Shown here one piece after another: positions 8,449 through 16,968 of a stretch of DNA of 64,000 nt. How positions within the stretch are numbered: the first letter of the stretch is position 1; every line of letters starts with the position of its first letter. The DNA is taken from positions 806,001-870,000 of the forward strand of contig CBDDII010000003.1 in NCBI GenBank assembly GCA_965228905.1, in the 5' to 3' direction. The notes under the pieces are model-generated. The model was given only the letters and a program-made list of their open reading frames with translations. It searched no databases and was not told the DNA's origin. The translations under genes were made by a program, and so were the position numbers. The DNA is from CALKXV01 sp965228905 (GTDB taxonomy: Bacteria; Pseudomonadota; Alphaproteobacteria; Rhodobacterales; Rhodobacteraceae).

Positions 8449-9640
8449 TGCGACGCGCCCTCCGCTTGATGTTGGCCTGCACAACGAAATAATCAATCAG
8501 CGGGGCGAAAACGTTGCCAAAGAGAATGGCCAGCATCATGCCTTCGGGGAAGGCGGGGTTGATGACACGGATCATCACCACCATGAAACCGATCAGCGCC
8601 CCATAGATGTAGCGGCCCATGTTCGTATGCGCGCCCGAAACAGGCTCGGTCACCATGAAGACAAGGCCGAACGCAAAGCCGCCGGTGACAAGGTGCCAGT
8701 ACCAGGGCATGGCGAACATCGGATTGCTGTCGGAACCGATCCAGTTCAGCAGTGTCGAAAACACCATCATGCCAAGCATGCAGCCAAGCACCATGCGATA
8801 GTTGGCGATTTTCGTAGCAAGCAGGAACACAAGACCAAGAAGGCAGGCAAGGGTCGAGGTTTCGCCCATGGAACCGGGAATGAAGCCCAGGAAGGCATCC
8901 CACCAGTTCATGCCTCGCGCGGCCAACTCCTGAAAACCGTCAGCGGCCGAGACAGCCAGGGCGGTGGCGCCGGTGAAACCGTCAACTGGCACCCAGACAC
9001 TGTCGCCCGAAAGCTGAGCGGGATAGGCGAAATACAGGAACGCCCGGCCCGTCAGAGCGGGGTTGAGGAAGTTCTTGCCGGTTCCGCCAAAGACTTCCTT
9101 GCCGATGACAACGCCGAAGATGATGCCAAGCGCGACCTGCCAAAGCGGCGTCGTCGCGGGCAGGATCAGGGCATAAAGCATCGAGCTTACCAAAAAGCCC
9201 TCGTTCACTTCGTGCTTGCGGACCGTGGCGAAGATCACTTCGAATATGCCGCCTGCAACCAGCGTCACGATATAGATCGGCAGGAAATAAAGCAGCCCGT
9301 GCAACATGTTGGCCAGGGGGTTCGCCGCGTTGAAGCCGATGCCAAGCGTGTCGATGATCGCCGCACGCCAGCCCGAAGGTCCGTGTTCGGCAATCGCCAT
9401 GTTGGTCTGATACCCGGTGTTGTAGAGCGCCATCAGAACACAGGGGATCGTCGCCAGAACCACGTAGGTCATGATCCGCTTCATGTCGATGTAGGACCGT
9501 GCATGAGGCGCGGCGGTGGTCACCGTCTTCGGGGTATAGAGAAAGCTTTCGACCATCTCGTAGACGGGGAAATAACGTTCCCACTTGCCGCCTTTTTCAA
9601 AGTGCGGCTCGATCCGGTCAAAGAAGTTGCGAAGGCCCAT
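8441..9640 (-). CDS. nqrB: Na+-translocating NADH:quinone reductase subunit B
   Basis: 399 aa from the ATG at 9640 (GLRNFFDRIEPHF, as in other NqrB). A GAAGGAAGGG ribosome-binding site overlaps the nqrA stop. It has about ten membrane helices. The FMN attachment motif DGFTGATALA is present in the middle of the protein, and the riboflavin and ubiquinone site regions are expected here by family. NqrB is the main Na+-channel subunit of the complex. The longer frame to 9673 would overlap nqrA and lacks a better start signal. Confidence 0.97.
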   Translation of the reverse strand: MGLRNFFDRIEPHFEKGGKWERYFPVYEMVESFLYTPKTVTTAAPHARSYIDMKRIMTYVVLATIPCVLMALYNTGYQTNMAIAEHGPSGWRAAIIDTLGIGFNAANPLANMLHGLLYFLPIYIVTLVAGGIFEVIFATVRKHEVNEGFLVSSMLYALILPATTPLWQVALGIIFGVVIGKEVFGGTGKNFLNPALTGRAFLYFAYPAQLSGDSVWVPVDGFTGATALAVSAADGFQELAARGMNWWDAFLGFIPGSMGETSTLACLLGLVFLLATKIANYRMVLGCMLGMMVFSTLLNWIGSDSNPMFAMPWYWHLVTGGFAFGLVFMVTEPVSGAHTNMGRYIYGALIGFMVVMIRVINPAFPEGMMLAILFGNVFAPLIDYFVVQANIKRRARRNA

Positions 9641-9642
9641 CT

Positions 9643-10983
9643 TTACCCTTCCTTCTCGATCTTGGTCAGGCAATCGCGCAGGGCCATCCCGTATTCATAC
9701 TTGGCCGGGCAGGCAAAGCCGACAAGGCCAAGGTCTTCCTCGTCCAGTTCCAGCGCACCCAAAAGCTGTGCCTGATCGGTGTCCATCACCAGAAGCGCAC
9801 GCAAAAGCTGGGTCGGCAGAAAATCCTGCGGCATCAACTCTTCAAAGGTTCCCAAGGGCACCATCGCACGACGTCCGCCGTTCAGGTTGGATGTCAGCGG
9901 AAACTTGTGCTTGGCCAGCGCGGACCCAAGAACCGGCTGAACCGCGTATTTCGAAATCATGGGCCGAATCCAGCCCATGGGAATTTGTTTGTGGTCTTCT
10001 TCGATCAGGGTGATCTGGCGGGCATAGCGGCCCAGATAGGCGCTGGCGCCTTCCCCGGCACGGCCCGACAGAACGGAACCCGAGATCAAACGCACGGGCA
10101 GGTCTTCGGGCAGGTCGTTCGCCGCCAGTTCCAGCATCGAGGCACCGGTGATCGTCTTCACCAAACGCGGCTCGGCGCAGACCGGACCGGCCAGGGCGAT
10201 GATGCAAGAGGCGTCGTAATGACCCGTCAAAAGAAGCCGCCCGATGGCGATCACATCCTTGTAGCCAACTGTCCAGACGATCCTGTCTGCTCGCGGCGGT
10301 TCCAGGAAATGCATATGCGTGCCGGCAAGGCCCGCAGGGTGGGGGCCGGTGAACACGGCAGCTTCAACGCCCGGAAGGTCGTGACCGGGCAGGGCATCGC
10401 CTTCGCCCTGACAGAGATATGTCGTGCCACTGGTCAGCAAGGTGACCGCTTCAAGCCCTTTTTGAAAGGCTTCGGGTTCTTCCAGGATCGCGATCGAAGC
10501 ATCGGGGGCCAGCGGTTCCGATTCCATGGCCGTGACATAGATCGCGGCAGGGTCAGACCCGGGTTCGGCAATTTTCGAATAAGGACGGGTGCGGAAAGAT
10601 GTCCAGAGACCGGCCGCGCAAAGCCGCTCGGTCAGGCCTTCGCGCGTCGTGGCATCGCCGACGCCCGAGAAATCAACCGGATCAAGCCCGTCACCAATGG
10701 TGATCTCGATGCTGATGAGCTTTCGGCGCGCGCCACGATTGATCGCCTTGACCGTACCTGCGACGGGCGAAACGATTTGAGCATCCGGCATGTCCTTGTC
10801 GAACATGATGGGCGAACCGGGGCCGACCTTGTCGCCCTCTTCGACGGCTGTACGTGGCTTCAGACCGACATAGTCGTCACCCAGAAGGGCAACGGTACTG
10901 ATGTCCGGCGCATTCCCAACTTCCTGTTTCGGGGCGCCCGAGATCGGCAAGTTCAAGCCTTTGCGTAGCGAAAAACGCTTCAA
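9643..10983 (-). CDS. nqrA: Na+-translocating NADH:quinone reductase subunit A
   Basis: 446 aa, typical for NqrA. It begins with FSLRKGLNLPISGAP, the usual NqrA N-terminus, and includes the VALLGDDYVGLKP and MVPLGTFEELMPQDFLPTQL stretches. NqrA is the peripheral cytoplasmic, quinone-proximal subunit. The start codon is TTG (10983-10981), preceded by AGGAG at 6 nt; no ATG is near, so the complex is translated from a weak start codon. It is the first gene of the operon, divergent from apbE. The roughly 170-nt gap to apbE must carry both promoters; I cannot assign them firmly. Confidence 0.97.
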   Translation of the reverse strand: MKRFSLRKGLNLPISGAPKQEVGNAPDISTVALLGDDYVGLKPRTAVEEGDKVGPGSPIMFDKDMPDAQIVSPVAGTVKAINRGARRKLISIEITIGDGLDPVDFSGVGDATTREGLTERLCAAGLWTSFRTRPYSKIAEPGSDPAAIYVTAMESEPLAPDASIAILEEPEAFQKGLEAVTLLTSGTTYLCQGEGDALPGHDLPGVEAAVFTGPHPAGLAGTHMHFLEPPRADRIVWTVGYKDVIAIGRLLLTGHYDASCIIALAGPVCAEPRLVKTITGASMLELAANDLPEDLPVRLISGSVLSGRAGEGASAYLGRYARQITLIEEDHKQIPMGWIRPMISKYAVQPVLGSALAKHKFPLTSNLNGGRRAMVPLGTFEELMPQDFLPTQLLRALLVMDTDQAQLLGALELDEEDLGLVGFACPAKYEYGMALRDCLTKIEKEG

Positions 10984-11157
10984 CCCCTGCTCCTTCGTCT
11001 TCTGTATCCGGCAGGCTTATGCAACGCATGGGACGCGAACGAAAGTGTCAATTCAAGGGTGGGGTGGTACTTTTTAGTTGAACTGACCATTATTCTCGTG
11101 AAGAAGCCGGATGCTAGTTCGAATTTTGCACCGCCGATCACCGAAAGGGGTTCCCCT

Positions 11158-12180
11158 GTGTCCAACCTGACAAACCTGTCCCGTCGCTCGTTCATGATCA
11201 TGCCGCTTGCGCTCATGGCATGCAAACCCGGAGATTCGATTTTCGAATTCAGCGGGCTGACCATGGGGACGGTTTACAACGTTGTCGCGGTGGATCGCTC
11301 GCGTTCGGTCAAGAAAGACGATCTTCACAAGGCCATCGAAGGTGCGCTGAGCGAGGTGATCGCCTCGATGTCGAACTGGGAAGCGGGTTCCGAGATTTCG
11401 CGGTTCAACGCATCTTCAGGCGGCGAGGCCGTCAAACTTTCTCCTGCCTTGGCCGAAGTCATGACGGCCGCGGCCGAGGTCAACCGCGCCAGCGCGGGCC
11501 GGTTCGACACCACCATGGGCCCGCTGATCGAGCTTTGGGGATTCGGTGCAAACGGTCCAAGCTCTCTTCCGGGCAATGCCGAGGTCGAACACGCGCTTTC
11601 GCGCTCCGGTCACGACAAGACGCTGGTTCTTTCGGGCGACCGTCTTGCCAAATCTCAATCGCACGCGCAGGTCTATCTTGCTGCCATCGGCAAGGGCTAT
11701 GGCGCTGACGTTGTTGGCCGCGCCCTGGAATCTTTCGGCATCAATGACTACCTTGTTGAAATCGGCGGCGATCTCTACGCCTCGGGCAAGAACCCCGACG
11801 GGTTGCCCTGGCAGATTGGCGTCGAAACGCCTGACGCAACCGGGCGCGGCGTGATGGACGTGGTGGGTGTCTCGGGCATGGGGCTTGCTTCCTCGGGTGA
11901 CTACCGCAACTACTTCGAAGAGGATGGCAAACGCTATTCTCACGTGATCGACCCTGCGACAGGCCGCCCGATCACGCACCAGACGGCCTCGGCCACCGTG
12001 ATTGCCGAAAACGCAATGCTGGCGGATGCCTGGGCCACGGCGATGCTGACACTGGGCCGCGAGCGCGGGTTGGAAATCGCCCGTAGAGAAAACGTCGCCG
12101 TCCTGTTCATCGAGCGTGACGCGGCAGCAGGCGGGTTCAAGACGGCGGCCAGCGACAGGTTCGACGCGCTGACCGCCTGA
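11158..12180 (+). CDS. apbE: FAD:protein FMN transferase, Tat lipoprotein form
   Basis: 340 aa from the GTG at 11158, preceded by GAAAGGGG. The N-terminus SRRSFMIMPLALMACKP has a twin-arginine motif and a lipobox ending in LMAC, so it is probably exported and lipid-anchored in the periplasm. The ApbE features TMGTVYNV, AIGKGYGAD, EIGGDLYASG and SHVIDPATGRPI are all visible. It transfers FMN from FAD to Thr in NqrB and NqrC, which fits its place divergent from nqrA and upstream of nqrM. Longer ATG or TTG starts (to 11059) would bury the export signal. Confidence 0.96.
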   Translation: MSNLTNLSRRSFMIMPLALMACKPGDSIFEFSGLTMGTVYNVVAVDRSRSVKKDDLHKAIEGALSEVIASMSNWEAGSEISRFNASSGGEAVKLSPALAEVMTAAAEVNRASAGRFDTTMGPLIELWGFGANGPSSLPGNAEVEHALSRSGHDKTLVLSGDRLAKSQSHAQVYLAAIGKGYGADVVGRALESFGINDYLVEIGGDLYASGKNPDGLPWQIGVETPDATGRGVMDVVGVSGMGLASSGDYRNYFEEDGKRYSHVIDPATGRPITHQTASATVIAENAMLADAWATAMLTLGRERGLEIARRENVAVLFIERDAAAGGFKTAASDRFDALTA

Positions 12181-12202
12181 TCGGTTAAATAGGGAGCTTT
12201 TC

Positions 12203-12448
12203 ATGGCCACCTTCGCACTGACCTTTGTGTTCCTGATGCTCATCATGCTTGGCATGGCGCTTGGCGTGCTGTTCGCGGGACGACGGATCAAGGGAAGCTG
12301 CGGTGGCCTGAATGCCATCGGCGACGCGGATCAATGCCTTGTCTGCCACAAGGAAATCGACCCGAACTCGCCCCTGCGCGAACGTCTGGCCTGCCCCAGG
12401 GCGCGCAAGATGCTGGAACGCGCCGAGCAAGCCGAAAACAACCGCTAA
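12203..12448 (+). CDS. nqrM: Na+-NQR maturation protein NqrM
   Basis: 81 aa. It has an N-terminal membrane helix (about residues 4-26), then SCGGLN with a conserved Cys, and LVCHKEIDP with a further Cys before a charged tail. This is the NqrM (former DUF539) pattern; the cysteines are thought to deliver iron to the NqrD/NqrE site. It starts at ATG 12203 with AGGGAG 8 nt before it, 22 nt after apbE, so both maturation genes are one operon. Confidence 0.95.
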   Translation: MATFALTFVFLMLIMLGMALGVLFAGRRIKGSCGGLNAIGDADQCLVCHKEIDPNSPLRERLACPRARKMLERAEQAENNR

Positions 12449-12530
12449 TATAATTTCTGTTCCTTACTTCGCGTTTTTGCAGCTATGCTGAGGGAAAGGC
12501 GAAACTGCCGTTGAACGCAAAGGAACACTC

Positions 12531-13052
12531 ATGCCGTCATCCTACCAGGCACCGATGCGGAAAGACTCCGAGTCATCCGATTCCCACAGCCAAAGCACTG
12601 AGACTAACCTGAAAACCTCCAACGCGACGGTTGCCCAACTGCTTGACGGCAAAGGGAACGACGTTTTCTCGATCACCCCGGATGAAACGCTGCTTTCGGC
12701 GGTCGAGAACCTGCGCGACCGCAGGATCGGTGCGCTGGTCGTGACCGATTCTGCAGGCGGTTTGGTCGGCGTGTTGTCCGAACGCGATATCGTCAGGAAA
12801 CTGGCGGACACGCCGGGGCAAACGCTGCCTCAACTGGTCGGTGACGTCATGACCAAGACGGTCGAGACCTGCACGAGGGACGAGCCACTGATTTCAGTCC
12901 TGACGCGCATGACCGAAGGCCGTTTCCGGCACATGCCGGTTGTCGAAGATGGCAAGCTTGCCGGCATGGTAACGATCGGTGACGTCGTCAATTATCGTCT
13001 GAAGGAACTCGAGTACGAGTCGCTGCAACTGAAACAGTTGATCGTCGGCTAA
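12531..13052 (+). CDS. CBS-domain protein
   Basis: 173 aa. About 30 polar, Ser-rich residues are followed by two CBS motifs: one at about residues 40-95 (ALVVTDSAGGLVGVLSERDI) and one at about 105-160 (HMPVVEDGKLAGMVTIGDVV). The C-terminal YRLKELEYESLQLKQLI helix is common in stand-alone CBS proteins of Rhodobacterales. Such pairs bind adenosyl nucleotides and regulate partners; the partner is not evident here. The ATG at 12531 has AAGGAAC 4 nt upstream. The polar N-terminal extension is longer than usual. Confidence 0.9.
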   Translation: MPSSYQAPMRKDSESSDSHSQSTETNLKTSNATVAQLLDGKGNDVFSITPDETLLSAVENLRDRRIGALVVTDSAGGLVGVLSERDIVRKLADTPGQTLPQLVGDVMTKTVETCTRDEPLISVLTRMTEGRFRHMPVVEDGKLAGMVTIGDVVNYRLKELEYESLQLKQLIVG

Positions 13053-13054
13053 CC

Positions 13055-13240
13055 TCAGCTACCAACCGAAAGCGGAATGAAACCGAGCGTCGCCAGCCCG
13101 GTGGCGGCAAGCACGCCGAATAGCCAAAGCTGCCAAACAGGCCCCTCGGATTTCCAGACCCGGCGGTACTGATACCCGCATAGGCAGGATAGTACGAAAA
13201 TCGCCGTGGCAATTGGTGAGGTCAGGGCGAACTCAGACAA
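13055..13240 (-). CDS. Small two-helix membrane protein of unknown function
   Basis: 61 aa with two hydrophobic segments (about residues 8-24 and 36-56) joined by a short charged loop containing RRVWKSEGP. The codon use and regular helix-loop-helix pattern look real, and its stop meets the CBS gene end with only a 2-nt gap. I do not recognise a named family. On the + strand nothing competes with it. Confidence is moderate because of the short length. Confidence 0.55.
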   Translation of the reverse strand: MSEFALTSPIATAIFVLSCLCGYQYRRVWKSEGPVWQLWLFGVLAATGLATLGFIPLSVGS

Positions 13241-13367
13241 CGATCGGGTTCCTTTGATCCGCGAGTGTTTTGTCGTGGATAATACAGATTGCCCAAAGGT
13301 GCATCTGCCAAGAGCGCCGAAATGTTTGTGGGGGCAGTGAAGCGCCTCAACCCTGACGGCGAAGCAT

Positions 13368-13411
13368 GGCCCGGCGCGGCTTCCTGAACTTATCGGAAAG
13401 CGCGCCGGGCC
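13368..13411 (-). terminator. Large GC-rich hairpin downstream of the PilJ-N protein gene
   Basis: 17-nt arms (13368-13384 and 13395-13411) pair with two mismatches around a 10-nt loop. The hairpin starts 7 nt past the stop of the gene at 13419. A T-run (TCTTTT) lies on the + strand side, and no U-run follows on the minus strand, so it may act by structure or together with Rho. Confidence 0.6.
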
Positions 13412-13418
13412 GTATCTT

Positions 13419-14843
13419 TTAAAGCAGCGACTGGACGTTCACACCAAAGGTGATGGCACCAATCAACTCACCGGTCGAAGGATCGGTGACAGGCATGGAA
13501 ACCTGTGACTGGTAGGTTCCCGTGCTTTCGTCGTATTCCACTTCGCTGATGTGGATGTCGCCGGAGCCGTTGCCATAGGTCTTCTGCCACTTGGCTTCGT
13601 CACCTTGCCAGTAATCTGACGTCTCGACGCTTTGCGCGACGTTCAGGCCGTGGTTGTCCATGGCGAACACCTCGGTCACGAAACTTGCCGTCTGCGATTG
13701 CTGGTCGCGCAGCCATTCCGAAGTCGAGTGGCTTAGCAGACGATTGATCAGCGGCTTGTCGTCGGTCTTGCGCTGCGCGCGCCAGTCCAGATCAAGCTGG
13801 TCAATGTCCGCCTGCGTCAGACCGCTGTGGGCCGCGTTCTGGTCGCGAATGGCCTGGATCAGCTCTTCGTTCTCGACCCACTTGGCAAGTTGATCTTCGG
13901 CATAGGCCTTCAGGGGAACGCGATAGACGTTTTCCTGACCAGGTGTTGCCAGCATGTAAAGCGTGACCACGTTGCTCATGTCGGTCATTAGCGCCGAAGA
14001 CACCTCTGCCAGCGACTCGACGTTCTCCGCCGTCGGCATCATGCCGCCGCGAATGGCGTTAAGCGTGGGGCTGCTTTGCTGCCAGGTCGCGCTGACCGCC
14101 TCGAGTTCCGAGCGAATGACATCGTTCGGCGGCGGGTTCACACCGGCATCCAGCATCCCGTCGCGCAGGGCGTTAAGCGATACAGAATACATGTCGAGGC
14201 TCTGACCAAGATGATCGACGGTGCCGACATTCTGGGCATTCGTGACGATCCCGCAGACTTCCTTGGTGATCTTGTGACCCAGGGTCCGCTGACGCCCGGC
14301 AATGTGCAGTGCCATTGCATCGGCCTGCGTCAATTCATGCGGGTTCGAGTATTTGCCCGAGATGTCGGACGCCAGGATCTTGGTCGCTTCCAGCAACTCC
14401 AGATTGTTGGCTGCGATGATCTCGGCCGCCTGAGCGTTGCCCGCACCGCCCGACGCCAGCGAGGTCGCCGCGTCGTTGATCGGCTTCCAGGCATCGCGCA
14501 CGGTCGAAAGCGATTTCAGAACGACGCTGTGCTTTTCCGCCGAGGGAATGCCAAGCGCCATGCTGCCTTGCTCAAGACCGTTGACGATGGTGTTGAAGTC
14601 ATTGCGGGCCGTGCGAAGCTCTTCGGTTGCTGCCTCGACGCCAATTCCGGCGCTCAGACGACAACTGGCCGAGCCAATGGTCTGAGTGAGCATTTCCAGC
14701 TTGCTGGAAAGGTTCACGCGGGCCTTCGATCCGTCGAAAGCCGTTTCGGCCTCCGCGGGTGTCACGCTGGTCTGAGCGACCAGTCCGGCAAAGGCCGTGA
14801 CTGTCACGAACAGCGCTTTTCTGATGGATAGTTCGGTTCTCAT
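13419..14843 (-). CDS. Secreted PilJ-N / Cache-like sensor protein without a signalling domain
   Basis: 474 aa from the ATG at 14843 (AGGAAC ribosome-binding site). The signal peptide is ALFVTVTAFAGLVAQTSVTPAEA. The mature part begins with helical repeats like the PilJ/NarX-type N-terminal sensor domain, at about residues 40-150 and again about 190-300 (AGRQRTLGHKITKEVCGIV is the diagnostic type of motif). The last 120 or so residues resemble a Cache/PDC fold (FVTEVFAMDNHGLNVAQS, then MPVTDPSTGELIGAITFGVN). There is no second membrane helix and no HAMP, methyl-accepting or kinase domain, so it must pass its signal through a partner. It lies downstream of the PstS-OmpA gene on the same strand. 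Confidence 0.75.
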   Translation of the reverse strand: MRTELSIRKALFVTVTAFAGLVAQTSVTPAEAETAFDGSKARVNLSSKLEMLTQTIGSASCRLSAGIGVEAATEELRTARNDFNTIVNGLEQGSMALGIPSAEKHSVVLKSLSTVRDAWKPINDAATSLASGGAGNAQAAEIIAANNLELLEATKILASDISGKYSNPHELTQADAMALHIAGRQRTLGHKITKEVCGIVTNAQNVGTVDHLGQSLDMYSVSLNALRDGMLDAGVNPPPNDVIRSELEAVSATWQQSSPTLNAIRGGMMPTAENVESLAEVSSALMTDMSNVVTLYMLATPGQENVYRVPLKAYAEDQLAKWVENEELIQAIRDQNAAHSGLTQADIDQLDLDWRAQRKTDDKPLINRLLSHSTSEWLRDQQSQTASFVTEVFAMDNHGLNVAQSVETSDYWQGDEAKWQKTYGNGSGDIHISEVEYDESTGTYQSQVSMPVTDPSTGELIGAITFGVNVQSLL

Positions 14844-14968
14844 TTTCGGTTCCTGTCCATATCCTTGTCGGTGCGTGCGCACGGCCTGTTCCGATGCGGG
14901 GTACAAGGGCGCACTCATCGACGAACGTTTCTGCGATACCTGCTCGTCTGACCAAGCATCGCGGCGAC

Positions 14969-16567
14969 TTAGGTTGCGGAGTCGTTCGAGATCCAAACTT
15001 CAACCCGACGGTTGATCGCCTTGCCGCGGTCCGTAACGTTACAGGCCGAGGGGGCGACTTCACCGAAGCCATCCGTGCTCATGTGGATGTGGTCCAGACG
15101 GCCTTCGGCAGACTGCCGAACTTCGTCGAGAACAGCACCGGCACGACCGAAGGACAGACGGCGGTTGGCTTCGAAGGCGCCAACGCTGTCGGTAAAGCCG
15201 ACGAAGGTCACTTTGGTGCCTTCAGGCTCGTTTTCCAGGTAGTCGATCAGGCGCTGCAAGTCGAGCTTGCCGCGTTCGTCCAGGCGCGAAGAACCGGTGC
15301 GGAAGCGGAACGTCGTCGAAAGACGATCATAGTTGTCCATCTCTTCCAGCATCTCGCGCATCACGTTGCCTTCGAAACCCACACCATAGGATGCAGCTTC
15401 TGCGGCCAGCGACACGGCGCGGTCGTCGGTCAGATCCTGCGAACGGCGCAGGATGCCAAGGTCGATAAAGCCCGACTTGCCGATCACACCATCCGCTTCT
15501 TCCGAGACGACGAAGTCAAGGAATGCCTGGCTGGAGTTGTCGAGGTTGTCGGCGCGGTTGTAGAGGTACATCCGGCGGCTCATGTCGTATTCCTCGGTCT
15601 TGGCCGAGAAAGCGTCCGGCTTGGCCGCGATACCGCATTCGTTCACAAGAGTGACGGGTTTCGCACCACGCTGGAAGGCATAGCCGACATAACCGATGGC
15701 GTTGCGGTCCAGATAGACCACGTTCGACACTTCCTGGTCGTCCTCGGCGATGCCCTGGGGCAGGAAGTTCGGCTTTTCGTCGCCAAACAGGTAGCTCATG
15801 AAGAAGTCATAGCTGGCCGTGTCTTTTTCACGGGCAATGACGTTGATGTCACGATCCGGACCGCCAAGCTGTTTCCAGTTGGTGATCTGGCCCGAGAATA
15901 CGCCGCGAAGCTGTTCCATGGTCAGCTGGCCCACCTCGTTCGAGGGGTGCGTGACCACGATCATCGAGTCGACGGCAACGATGCGTTCCTGCGTCGGGCT
16001 GACCATGTTGCCTGCACCAGCGGCGCGCAGCGCCTTGGCTTCGTCCTTGGTGATCCGGCGCGACGACATGCCGACCTTTGCCGAACCTTCCAGAAGGGCC
16101 GAGAAAGCGTCGTTGTCGTTGGTGGCCGAAACAAGGTAGGAACCGATTTCGTCACCAAAGCCGCCGTCGCCGATCAGCGTGGCAAGGGTCTGTCCGTCAC
16201 CGGTGTTGGTCAGTTCGGCGTCCGCATCCATCGACGCGGCAAAACCGGTCATCAGAAGCGGCATCATGCCAAGCCCGATGGTGTCCGAACCTGCGATGGC
16301 CACATCGGCATCCACGGTTTCAAGCTGGGGACAGGCGTCGCCTTCGCAACGCACACGGCTGGCGCTGATACGCAAGTCACCAAGAGCTGTCCGGATGATA
16401 TAGTTGTCGTCCTTGAAGTCGACGAATTCGCCGACAAGGTTCACGGTTCCGTCCGCCGATTTCAGCGTGACTTGATCCGCAAGCGCCGCAGTCGAGAACA
16501 TAAGCCCCGACGCCAGTGCAACCCCTGCGGCGGTGGTCTTCAGATGACCGTTGAGTCGTTTTACCAC
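14969..16567 (-). CDS. PstS-like substrate-binding domain fused to an OmpA peptidoglycan-binding domain
   Basis: 532 aa with a signal peptide (VALASGLMFSTAALA). A small N-terminal domain (about 30-85) precedes a PstS-type ligand-binding domain (about 90-370, with VAIAGSDTIG at its start, the expected anion-loop position, and IGYVGYAFQRG). A C-terminal OmpA domain follows (about 415-530, TFRFRTGSSRLDERG, then FVGFTDSVGAFEANRRLS and INRRVEVWI). It is probably a periplasmic, cell-wall-tethered ligand sensor. Real Pst transport genes are absent here. It is upstream of the PilJ-N protein gene on the same strand and about 400 nt downstream of the kinase operon. Confidence 0.88.
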   Translation of the reverse strand: MVKRLNGHLKTTAAGVALASGLMFSTAALADQVTLKSADGTVNLVGEFVDFKDDNYIIRTALGDLRISASRVRCEGDACPQLETVDADVAIAGSDTIGLGMMPLLMTGFAASMDADAELTNTGDGQTLATLIGDGGFGDEIGSYLVSATNDNDAFSALLEGSAKVGMSSRRITKDEAKALRAAGAGNMVSPTQERIVAVDSMIVVTHPSNEVGQLTMEQLRGVFSGQITNWKQLGGPDRDINVIAREKDTASYDFFMSYLFGDEKPNFLPQGIAEDDQEVSNVVYLDRNAIGYVGYAFQRGAKPVTLVNECGIAAKPDAFSAKTEEYDMSRRMYLYNRADNLDNSSQAFLDFVVSEEADGVIGKSGFIDLGILRRSQDLTDDRAVSLAAEAASYGVGFEGNVMREMLEEMDNYDRLSTTFRFRTGSSRLDERGKLDLQRLIDYLENEPEGTKVTFVGFTDSVGAFEANRRLSFGRAGAVLDEVRQSAEGRLDHIHMSTDGFGEVAPSACNVTDRGKAINRRVEVWISNDSAT

Positions 16568-16968
16568 GAGTCTTACTCCTAGTGTTTTCGGATCATCAGA
16601 CGCATCGCAACAGAATTGGTCACTCGAAAAAGGGTTTACGGAGAACGTCCGCCCTTAGATCCATCCCAAAATTACAGTTGGAAACAAAGCGGAGGATTTA
16701 GCGGAAATTGTGTCTGAATTTGGGTTTTTGATTTAAGATTTCAGAAATGTTTTGGCCTAAAAAGTAATCACGTTTGAAACGGCAATCTGATGAAATCAAA
16801 CAAGAAAATGGGCGCAAAAACATAATTTGAAATTTGAATGCGACAAGCTGGCGACAATTTCAGGCGTTTGTGACTTCGGTCTCACCGGGTGTGCCACATT
16901 ATGCGTCACATTGGCGACCGGTTCTCTAACGCGCGTCGAAATCCAGTCGGGTTGGCAAAGCGGTAGGC
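16568..16968. other. AT-rich intergenic region upstream of the PstS-OmpA gene
   Basis: About 400 nt. The stretch 16660-16850 is clearly richer in A and T than the rest of the window. It separates the end of the kinase operon (16969) from the PstS-OmpA start (16567) and so must hold that gene's promoter. I see no gene or clear hairpin in it. Confidence 0.6.

Noticed and set aside
11030..11060. Sigma70 promoter of nqrA (a TTGACA on the minus strand)
   Set aside because: The only TATA-like hexamer lies about 24 nt away, too far for a normal spacer, so no promoter is called.
14894..16582. 562-codon plus-strand frame
   Set aside because: Antisense to the PstS-OmpA gene, whose signal peptide and OmpA motifs are unmistakable.
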